Assembly: GCA_944385905.1 (NCBI GenBank)
Contig: CALWZA010000031.1
Coordinates: 1 to 64,000, forward strand
Source: an uncultured Clostridia bacterium
GTDB lineage: Bacteria; Bacillota; Clostridia; Oscillospirales; Ruminococcaceae
Length of the DNA stretch: 64,000 nt
Direction of reading: 5' to 3'
Program-made: the position numbers and the translations under genes
The notes under the pieces: generated by a model
What the model was told of the DNA's origin: nothing
Databases searched by the model: none
The model's input: only the letters and a program-made list of their open reading frames with translations
Shown here: positions 56,129 to 63,047 of the stretch, piece after piece
Layout of the letters: each line of letters opens with the position of its first letter
Numbering within the stretch: position 1 is the stretch's first letter

Positions 56129-57237
56129 TGGCAAACGAAAACAACACAAATATAAATGAAAACGCAAGTGCAGTCAGCGAGCCTGAAGCTGTAAAACCGG
56201 CTAAAGCAAAGCCAGAAGTTTCCGCAAAAAAGCTTGAGGCCGAAAAGGCAAAGCAGGAAAAGAAAGCCGCAAAGGCCGCCAAGGAAATGGAGAAATATAA
56301 GGCGAGAAGAGAAAAGGAAATGCAAAACGCCTCGAAAAAAGGCATCAGTATTCCTTATGAGAGAAGAAAGAGCCTTTATGGCTATGGATTTATCGCAATT
56401 TGGTTTATCGGCTCTATCTATTTCTTTATAATTCCTCTTATAAACTCTTTTATATACTCCTTCCATTTTACAGAGGTTAAGCCCGGTCATCTTCAAATGA
56501 CGTTTATTGGCTTTGAAAATTACGTCAAGGCATTCCGTGAGGATACCGCCTATGCTCCGGCTTTGCTTGAAGTATTGCAGACCACTGCACTTAAGACTCC
56601 GCTTATTATAGTTTTCTCGATATTTATCGCGGTAATACTTAACCAAAAATTCAGAGGACGTACTTTCGCAAGAGCGATATTTTTCCTTCCGGTTATTATT
56701 GCTACCGGACCTGTTATCCGTATCATAAACGGAAATATGGACACGTCCGGTTACAGCGGAGGAGCCAAACAGTTTTCAACAATGTTTGAAACAAACCTCG
56801 TCGGCGAGCTTCTTAATTTCATCGGAGTCATGAATATTAACCAAACTCTCACAAATGTTATTAATACGGTAACTTCTGATATCTTTAATTTGGTATGGAA
56901 CGCGGGTATTCAGATTCTTTTGTTCCTTGCGGCGCTTCAGAACATACCCTATTCCGCAAAGGAGGCTGCTCAGATTGAGGGAGCTACAGGCTGGGAGTAT
57001 TTCTGGAAGATTACAATCCCCTATATCAGCCCTATGATTCTTGCAAGCTTGATTTACACAATAGTAGACTCGTTCGTTGACCCGTCTAACCAGGTAATGA
57101 CTATAGTTCTCGAAAAAGCCGCTGCTTGGGAACACGGCTACAGCGCGGCGATGGCATGGGCTTACTTCCTGGTAGTTATAGTTGCGCTGGGAATTGTGGT
57201 GCCTATAGTCAATAAGTTTGTTTATTACGAAGTGTAA
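56128..57237 (+). CDS. MalF-like ABC permease (pair 2) with long charged N-tail
   Basis: 369 residues. The first 75 residues are an Ala/Lys/Glu-rich helix (KLEAEKAKQEKKAAKAAKEM), likely a cytoplasmic coiled coil. Six helices follow, with the EAA loop EAAQIEGATGWEYFWKITIP. The ATG overlaps the DUF5696 stop. Its own partner is the next gene. Confidence 0.9.
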   Translation: MANENNTNINENASAVSEPEAVKPAKAKPEVSAKKLEAEKAKQEKKAAKAAKEMEKYKARREKEMQNASKKGISIPYERRKSLYGYGFIAIWFIGSIYFFIIPLINSFIYSFHFTEVKPGHLQMTFIGFENYVKAFREDTAYAPALLEVLQTTALKTPLIIVFSIFIAVILNQKFRGRTFARAIFFLPVIIATGPVIRIINGNMDTSGYSGGAKQFSTMFETNLVGELLNFIGVMNINQTLTNVINTVTSDIFNLVWNAGIQILLFLAALQNIPYSAKEAAQIEGATGWEYFWKITIPYISPMILASLIYTIVDSFVDPSNQVMTIVLEKAAAWEHGYSAAMAWAYFLVVIVALGIVVPIVNKFVYYEV

Positions 57238-57250
57238 AGGAGGGGATTAA

Positions 57251-58360
57251 ATGGCAACGGCAAAAGAAGAAAAACAATTCGCAAAAGAAAGAGCTAAGCG
57301 TCTTAAGGAAAAAAGAGCTGCATACAGAGCTGCTAAAAAAGCGGGAACTCTTGACGCACGTCAGTTAAGCCCCGAGCACATGAGGTATCTCAGAAGAAAA
57401 GCTGTTGTGGAAAAGGTCTGGCCTTTTTTCAGATTCTTCATCATATTCGGTCTGTGCTTCGTAATTCTCTATCCGCTGATTTACATGATATCTACTGCAT
57501 TCAGACCAAGTGATCAGATGCAGGATCCTTCGGTTATTTGGATTCCAAAAAGTCTGACCCTTGACAACATTAAGGAGACTTGGAAAACTATCGACTATTT
57601 CTGGACGTTTTTGAATACTGTAAAGCTCAACATTATAGCTTCACTGCTTCAGGTTGTTACCTGCGCCTTGACCGGATACGGTTTCGCGCGATTCAATTTT
57701 AAGGGAAAGAAAATTCTCTTTGCGGTAGTTATTATGATGATTATAGTTCCTCCGCAAATCATAGTCATTCCGACCTTTATGCAGTTCTCATATTTCAGAG
57801 CTTTCGGTATAGTTGAGCAGCTTATTAAGCTGTTCCCGTCGTATTTCCAAAGTACATACAACGCGAGTCCGGGAGCGGAGTATATATCTCTTATCGACCA
57901 TGGTATTACGATGTACGCTCCGGCGTTATTTGCGAACGGTATTAAAGCGGGACTGTTTATCTATATCTTCAGACAGTTCTTTAGAGGCTTGCCAAAGGAG
58001 CTTGAGGATTCGGCTTATCTGGACGGATGCGGAGCATTTAAAACATTTATTAAGGTTATGGTGCCGAACGCGTCATCTTCGTTCCTTACAGTATTCCTGT
58101 TTTCAATAGTATGGTATTGGAACGACTATTACATAAGCTCTTCATACTTCCTGCAAAACAACACAATGGCGCTTATGCTTCAAAACCTGTCAAACACCCT
58201 CGACCTGAGGCTGTTTAACGGTATGAACGTCAGTGTGCGAAACAAAATTGTTTGGCTGGAGTCAGGATGTCTCCTGTCTATAACCCCTATCCTGATAATG
58301 TATGTATTCCTTCAGAGGTATTTTACCGAAGGTATTGAGCGTTCGGGACTTGTCGGATAA
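57251..58360 (+). CDS. MalG-like ABC permease (pair 2) with charged N-tail
   Basis: 369 residues. A basic N-terminal helix of 45 residues (FAKERAKRLKEKRAAYRAA) is followed by six membrane helices with EAA loop DSAYLDGCGAFKTFIKVMVP. A 35-residue insert in the middle (QSTYNASPGAEYISLIDHG) is not usual for MalG proteins. Last gene of the operon; a terminator follows 30 bases later. Confidence 0.9.
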   Translation: MATAKEEKQFAKERAKRLKEKRAAYRAAKKAGTLDARQLSPEHMRYLRRKAVVEKVWPFFRFFIIFGLCFVILYPLIYMISTAFRPSDQMQDPSVIWIPKSLTLDNIKETWKTIDYFWTFLNTVKLNIIASLLQVVTCALTGYGFARFNFKGKKILFAVVIMMIIVPPQIIVIPTFMQFSYFRAFGIVEQLIKLFPSYFQSTYNASPGAEYISLIDHGITMYAPALFANGIKAGLFIYIFRQFFRGLPKELEDSAYLDGCGAFKTFIKVMVPNASSSFLTVFLFSIVWYWNDYYISSSYFLQNNTMALMLQNLSNTLDLRLFNGMNVSVRNKIVWLESGCLLSITPILIMYVFLQRYFTEGIERSGLVG

Positions 58361-58389
58361 TCAGGTTAATCGAAAATAGAATTACATTA

Positions 58390-58427
58390 AAGCAGTCAAA
58401 GGCTTTCCGCTTTTGACTGCTTTTTTG
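58390..58427 (+). terminator. Terminator of the ABC operon
   Basis: A 14-bp stem (58390-58403 with 58409-58422; one mismatch) followed by TTTTTT. Confidence 0.85.
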
Positions 58428-58498
58428 CGCTTGTCCTTTTCATTGCATTTTTATAAAATTTGGGTGGATTTTTCCTATACGCACTGACTTGACAATGA

Positions 58499-59064
58499 GC
58501 TAAAACGGCTGTGCATTATTTTAACCCGGATTCGACAATTAAGCAGACTTTGCTTGACCAAATCAACGCTATTACTGTTACAGCCAATAAAGACGCGTAT
58601 CTTACAGTTAATGTCATGATTCCTTCAAAGAGATATGACTATAATACGGGTGCGGTATTGGACACAGCTAACATAGGATATAATCCAAGTATGTATTTCG
58701 CAAGCACCAGCTACCCTGACAGCGGTTCAGCTTATAAGGGGGCGTATGCGGCTGCGACAACATTCAGCGCAAAGGATGTTTGGCAGAAGATCACTATCAG
58801 GATTCCTGCAGGAGAATCAGTTACAAACTTCGGATTCTCACAGGCGGGAGGCACAGGAGCGGCGGTATTCTTTGATGATATCACAGTTTCCTAGCAGACA
58901 ACGGAGAGGAAATTGAAGTTGAGGAGCCTATCGAGGAAAACTATGAAGCTGAAGGCGGAGCAGTAACAGTGGCGGCTAAGTCAATTTTGCCGCTGATCGG
59001 AGCTGTATGCGCTGTGACAGCAGTTACAGCTGTAATACTCAGAAAATTCATAAACGCCCGATAA
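58499..59064 (+). pseudogene. Broken surface-protein gene, C-terminal part
   Basis: The first open piece (58499-58894) starts just after an in-frame stop, has no ribosome binding site and encodes a CBM-like beta-sandwich segment (DAYLTVNVMIPSKRYDYN, WQKITIRIPAGESVTNFGF, AAVFFDDITVS). A one-base shift at about 58888-58891 joins it to ADNGEEIEVEEPIEENYE and a C-terminal membrane helix (LPLIGAVCAVTAVTAVIL) ending KFINAR. The acidic linker resembles that of the surface protein at 43 kb (VIDVEEPIEPKPDDED). So a second, related surface protein has lost its N-terminal part and its frame. Confidence 0.75.
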
Positions 59065-59087
59065 ATTAACTTGAATTTGTTATACAG

Positions 59088-59122
59088 AGTGTACCGTGCA
59101 GATATGTGCGGTACACTTTTTC
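59088..59122 (+). terminator. Terminator after the broken surface gene
   Basis: AGTGTACCG (59088-59096) pairs with CGGTACACT (59109-59117), followed by TTTTC. Confidence 0.8.
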
Positions 59123-59136
59123 TTTGTAATTGTCGG

Positions 59137-59165
59137 TTGACATTAAAAATATTATGTGCAATAAT
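59137..59165 (+). promoter_or_regulatory. Promoter of the agr-like kinase/regulator genes
   Basis: TTGACA (59137-59142), 17-base spacer, AATAAT (59160-59165). Confidence 0.65.
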
Positions 59166-59191
59166 GTAAATATATATGGAAGGGGATAACA

Positions 59192-59929
59192 ATGCTTGAT
59201 ATAGCTGTTTGCGACGATGAGATTACATTTTTTAATTATAGGCTGAGACCTGTGATTCGTAAAGTTCTTTTAGAAACCAATACCGATGCGAAAATAAGAT
59301 ATTTTTCGGACGGCAATAAGCTTATTGAGAGATTTAACCGCAGAGAGCCGTCGGATATTGTTTTTCTTGATATTGATATGCCGTCTGTAAGCGGAAAGAC
59401 GGTCGCAAAAAAGCTCAGGGAAATCGATTCGGCCTTTTTTCTCGCGTTTGTCACCTCATATCCCGATGAGGTTTTCAGCACAATTCCGTATAATATAAGG
59501 AGCTTTATATCAAAAAGTCAGTCTGATGAGGAAATCGCTTCTGAAATTAAAAGAATTATTTTTGAATATAGAAAGGCTCGTCCTGAATATGCTTGGCTTT
59601 CTGTCTACAAAAATAATAAGAGGGTAAATGTCAAAATAGTTCTCGACAATATTATGTATTTTTATTGTGTAAACCGAGAGGTTTATGTTAAAACCTCTTT
59701 TGAGGATTTAAAGCTGGCAGATAGTAAATATACGGACATCGTTCACAAATTCTCTGAAAAAGGATTTTTTGAAATATGCAGAGGTTATATTGTAAATATC
59801 AGACGCATACAGGTCGTCAGAAATTCCGATATTGAACTTGACGGGGGAGAAATTCTTCCCTTGAGCAGAGGAAAGAGCCGTGAGCTTATGTCAGAAATTT
59901 CAATGCTTATTGTAGCGGGAAGTGAGTGA
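59192..59929 (+). CDS. LytTR response regulator, AgrA-like
   Basis: 245 residues. Receiver domain with the acidic pair CDDE at residues 7-10 and phospho-acceptor Asp60 in FLDIDMPS, followed by a LytTR DNA-binding domain (about 140-240: LDNIMYFYCVNREVYV, FFEICRGYIVNIRRIQVV). Typical AgrA length. It would be activated by the kinase encoded three bases later, and its probable site is the direct repeat before agrB. Confidence 0.92.
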   Translation: MLDIAVCDDEITFFNYRLRPVIRKVLLETNTDAKIRYFSDGNKLIERFNRREPSDIVFLDIDMPSVSGKTVAKKLREIDSAFFLAFVTSYPDEVFSTIPYNIRSFISKSQSDEEIASEIKRIIFEYRKARPEYAWLSVYKNNKRVNVKIVLDNIMYFYCVNREVYVKTSFEDLKLADSKYTDIVHKFSEKGFFEICRGYIVNIRRIQVVRNSDIELDGGEILPLSRGKSRELMSEISMLIVAGSE

Positions 59930-59932
59930 GCA

Positions 59933-61225
59933 ATGGATATACTGAATTTGTCACTGTGTGTTACCGAGAATTTAATACTGTTTGCTTTTTTCAACTCTTT
60001 GTTTCAAAGAAGAAGAAAAAATGTCTTGATATTGTTAATTGTGGCACTGTCAAATGCGTTTATTGTTTTTGAGCTCGCAAATGTTAATACTTACATTAAG
60101 TCGGTAATAAATATAGCATGCATTATTATAGGATCTGTAATTTTGTTTAAGGAAAAAATATATGTTATATCTGCGTTTTCGCTTTTAAGCATATATATTT
60201 TTTATATTACAGACGTGATTTTCGGAAATGTGTTTTCAATTGTTTTGGGGCAAAGCTTTCTCGGCGTATTTTATCAAAGCTTTGCTAACAGACTGATTGT
60301 GTGTTATATTATTAAAGCTGTAAACGCTGCGCTGTTTTATTTACTTTATAAAATGTTTTCTAAAGTTGAAATTAATCTGGGAAAATCAAAATGGCTTGTG
60401 TTTAACGTAATAATCGGCGCTTTGTATTTTATTTCGCTTATGTTTATTTACATTTATCCTCAAAACAGCATCAGCGATAACATTGTTTCCGCGCTGTTTT
60501 TGATAATATCCGCAAGCTTTTTTGCGATGAGTGTGCTGGTGCTGTATTTTTATGCTGAGCTGTGCGCCTCTTTTCAGGAAAAGAAAAAGCTTTATATTCT
60601 TGAAACCAGCTTTGCCGCAATTGAAGAGAAAATGACCATGCTCAGCCAGACTTCAGAAAAACTCAAAAAAATAAGACACGATATACATAATCATCTGGTA
60701 AACGCTCTTGTGATGATAAAGTCGGGAAAAACAAACGAAGCGTACCGGCTTGTTACCGATGTTGAAAAATGCGTCGACGATATTTCGGTTGACATCAGTT
60801 CAAGTTCCGGAAACAGCGTTATAGACGCCGTTATAGCTTATAAGGCTGCCGTTGCCGAAAAAAGGAAAATCTCGTTTGAATATAAGCTTGAGACTCTTCC
60901 GAATATGAATATAGATTTTTGGGAGCTCTCTTCTGTTCTCTCAAATCTTCTTGACAACGCATTTGAGGCATCTTCTAAGGATGAAGCTCCTAGGGTTTCT
61001 CTTAAAATATACATATATAAAAAATATCTTACGATAATTATAAGTAACTCATGCCCGCCAAACTCCGAAAAGCCTTCGGATAGTTTTTTAACATCAAAGG
61101 AGGATAAGGAAAATCACGGTTTCGGACATAAAATCATAGAAGAAATCGCCCTAAAATATAACGGAAGTGTAAACTATTCTATCAAAGATAATAAGTTCAC
61201 TGTAGTGGTTATACTTAACATTTAA
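59933..61225 (+). CDS. GHKL sensor kinase, AgrC-like
   Basis: 430 residues. The N-terminal half holds six to seven membrane helices that would bind the peptide signal. The kinase half has the phospho-acceptor His249 in KIRHDIHNHLVNAL, the N-box NLLDNAFEASS and a G-box near KENHGFGHKIIEEIA. This is the GHKL subfamily used by agr and fsr peptide receptors. It starts three bases after the regulator's stop. Confidence 0.92.
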   Translation: MDILNLSLCVTENLILFAFFNSLFQRRRKNVLILLIVALSNAFIVFELANVNTYIKSVINIACIIIGSVILFKEKIYVISAFSLLSIYIFYITDVIFGNVFSIVLGQSFLGVFYQSFANRLIVCYIIKAVNAALFYLLYKMFSKVEINLGKSKWLVFNVIIGALYFISLMFIYIYPQNSISDNIVSALFLIISASFFAMSVLVLYFYAELCASFQEKKKLYILETSFAAIEEKMTMLSQTSEKLKKIRHDIHNHLVNALVMIKSGKTNEAYRLVTDVEKCVDDISVDISSSSGNSVIDAVIAYKAAVAEKRKISFEYKLETLPNMNIDFWELSSVLSNLLDNAFEASSKDEAPRVSLKIYIYKKYLTIIISNSCPPNSEKPSDSFLTSKEDKENHGFGHKIIEEIALKYNGSVNYSIKDNKFTVVVILNI

Positions 61226-61233
61226 GGACAATA

Positions 61234-61298
61234 TCAATACATTTTTGCAACTCGGTAGCTTAAAAATGCAACTCGGTAAAAATGTATTGATTTTTTTT
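61234..61298 (+). terminator. Terminator-like hairpin that encloses the LytTR repeats
   Basis: A perfect 13-bp A/T-rich stem (61234-61246 with 61278-61290) with a 31-base loop, followed by eight T. It would lower read-through from the kinase gene into agrB. Confidence 0.65.
61246..61278 (+). promoter_or_regulatory. Direct repeat, probable LytTR operator of agrBD
   Basis: TGCAACTCGGTA occurs twice without mismatch (61246-61257 and 61267-61278), 21 bp start to start. LytTR regulators bind two roughly 9-bp repeats two helical turns apart. A TAATAT -10 lies at 61305-61310 with no good -35, as for promoters that need an activator. Confidence 0.75.
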
Positions 61299-61339
61299 AC
61301 TCTTTAATATAAACTCAAGGCTGTGAAAGGACAAGAGTT

Positions 61340-61915
61340 ATGTTTAAGAGTATAGCTGAAAATCTTTCTTTGCTGCTGGTTACATCCAGGCACATTAAGC
61401 CGGAGGACAGAGAGTTTTACACATACGGATTAGAGTTGCTTGCGGCAGAGCTCATTTTCTATGCTGTAGTTTTGCTTTTTTCGCTGCTCACGGGAACATT
61501 AGCGGTAAGTGTGCTGTTTGTTGTCTTATATATGTTTTTAAGGCAGTATTCGGGAGGATATCACAGCAAGACTGCTGAAATGTGTTTTATTATTTCTGTG
61601 ATGATTTACCTGATAATGATTCTTCTTGTGCAAATTGACATTGCAGGAATAAGACATGTTCTTATGGCCTCGAGTGCGGTGTCGTTTGTTGTGATAACGC
61701 TTTTGTCGCCTGTTGAAAATGCGAATAAGCCTCTTACCCAGGAAGAAAAGAAAACGTACAGGTTTATAGCCATTTTAGCTGCGGCTTTGTTTACAGCGTT
61801 ATGCGCTGTGTCGTTTGTTTTTGGCTGGAAAGAGCTGTTTTATTCATTGTCATGGGCACTAACGGTTGACGCCGTTTTGCTGATATTATCTCCTAAAAAA
61901 ATCAAAGGGGAATAG
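61340..61915 (+). CDS. agrB: AgrB-type peptide-processing membrane protease
   Basis: 191 residues with about five membrane helices. AgrB cleaves the C-terminal part of AgrD and forms the thiolactone. The catalytic His74 and Cys81 stand seven apart in RQYSGGYHSKTAEMCF, exactly the spacing of the S. aureus enzyme. GAAAGGA precedes the ATG. It is followed by its substrate gene. Confidence 0.93.
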   Translation: MFKSIAENLSLLLVTSRHIKPEDREFYTYGLELLAAELIFYAVVLLFSLLTGTLAVSVLFVVLYMFLRQYSGGYHSKTAEMCFIISVMIYLIMILLVQIDIAGIRHVLMASSAVSFVVITLLSPVENANKPLTQEEKKTYRFIAILAAALFTALCAVSFVFGWKELFYSLSWALTVDAVLLILSPKKIKGE

Positions 61916-61956
61916 AACTTTGCGGTTCGGAATATGTTACGAAAGGGTGATTACTG

Positions 61957-62088
61957 ATGAAAAACGCAATACTTAAAATGGTGGCTAAAATGGCTGAAAA
62001 GAGCATTGTTAAGTCAAACAAGACAGCGTGCTTCGGACTCAGCTATCAGCCGAAAGCTCCGAAGAACATTAAGAACTTCAGGAGATAA
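61957..62088 (+). CDS. agrD: AgrD-like autoinducer peptide precursor
   Basis: 43 residues, 41 bases after agrB, with GAAAGGG before the ATG. Three AgrD parts are visible: an amphipathic N-terminal helix (MKNAILKMVAKMAEKS), a core around Cys25 (KTACFGLS) and a C-terminal YQPKAPKN tail matching the conserved (Y)xPKxP motif after the ring. By analogy with Listeria AgrD (CFMFV then YEPKSP), the ring would be Cys25 to Ser29. A terminator follows at once. Confidence 0.9.
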   Translation: MKNAILKMVAKMAEKSIVKSNKTACFGLSYQPKAPKNIKNFRR

Positions 62089-62122
62089 TTTTAACTTTCT
62101 TTCTTACAATTTTTCTGACAGT

Positions 62123-62160
62123 AAAAGGCGGTACGCATTTAAAATGTGTACCGCTTTTTA
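62123..62160 (+). terminator. Terminator after agrD
   Basis: An imperfect 15-bp stem (GCGGTAC with GTACCGC at its core) with A-rich start and TTTTT end. The 150 bases that follow up to 62311 show nothing further. Confidence 0.8.
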
Positions 62161-62311
62161 CGTTTTTTTAAATTATACTTGCGCTAAGCCATAATGAGTG
62201 TATTATATTATTATTGCGTATTTGATGAAAATTGATATATTGCTGAAAGAAAAAGCGAATTTTAAACTTTCGGACGGCAAAGCGGCTTGATTTTGAAAGG
62301 AAGGTATACAT

Positions 62312-62565
62312 ATGACTTATGAAAGCAGATACGAGTACGCAAAGACAAAATATGCCGAAATCGGGGTTGATACAGACAAGGCAATAGAGGCTCTCAGCCG
62401 GTTTCCGATATCTATTCACTGCTGCAGGGCGATGATGTTATAGGTTTTGACGGTGCGGAAAGCCTGAGCGGAGGAATTCAGACAACCGGAAACTATCCGG
62501 GCAGAGCGAGGACTCCTGATGAACTTATGGCGGATATCGACAAGGCTCTGAGCTTTATAATATAA
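62312..62565 (+). pseudogene. rhaA: L-rhamnose isomerase, N-terminal remnant
   Basis: Intact GAAAGGAAGG site and ATG. The first 36 codons ([20 protein letters not shown] and RFPISIHC) match the RhaA N-terminus. One G is missing near 62423, where the family's HCWQGDD reads CTGCAGGG, shifting frame. The shifted frame continues [28 protein letters not shown] and [12 protein letters not shown], all RhaA, until a stop at 62563. About 300 residues of the enzyme are gone; the next bases belong to rhaD. Confidence 0.85.
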
Positions 62566-62567
62566 TA

Positions 62568-62957
62568 GCGTTGACCTTTATTCTTCCTCTTGAGGACAAG
62601 GTTTTCACAAGAGAGCTTTGGGAAATGGCGACGGAGTGTCCGGTTGTCTTCCCGAACGGAGTGGGAGTAGTGCCTTGGATGGTTCCGGGCGGCAGAGATA
62701 TTGCCGTCGCAACAAGCGAGCTTATGAAAAAGTATGACGCCGCGATTTGGGCGCATCACGGAATTTTCTGCTCAGGAGAAACCTTTGACATAACTTTCGG
62801 ACTTATGCACACAATTGAAAAAGCCGCCGAAATACTTATAAAGGTAATGTCGGTCACAGGAGGAGCAAAGAGACAGACAATTCTCCCCGATGAATTCAGG
62901 TCGCTCGCAAAGGACTTCGGTGTTTCTCTTCCCGAAGAGTTTCTTTATGACAAATAA
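62568..62957 (+). pseudogene. rhaD: L-rhamnulose-1-phosphate aldolase, C-terminal remnant
   Basis: 129 codons from ALTFILPLEDK to the stop. Matches the second half of RhaD: TECPVVFPNGVGVVPWMVPG, AIWAHHGIFCSGETFD with the metal His, FGLMHTIEKAAEILIKV and LAKDFGVSLP. No start codon with a ribosome binding site; the frame begins three bases behind the rhaA remnant. A deletion fused rhaA and rhaD and removed whatever lay between. Confidence 0.85.
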
Positions 62958-62992
62958 AGTACAAATGGCTTATTGAAACACAGCTGATTATC

Positions 62993-63047
62993 TCCCCGCG
63001 TTTTTGGAAATACTATTTGTAAATCCAAAAGCGGGGAGGTATTTTTT
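62993..63047 (+). promoter_or_regulatory. Hairpin that includes the ribosome binding site of the next gene
   Basis: CTCCCCGC with a T-rich arm (62993-63007) pairs with TCCAAAAGCGGGGAG (63024-63038), followed by seven T. The 3' arm is the GGGGAGG ribosome binding site of the transferase gene. It may be a terminator for the rhamnose remnant, a translational switch, or both. Confidence 0.6.
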
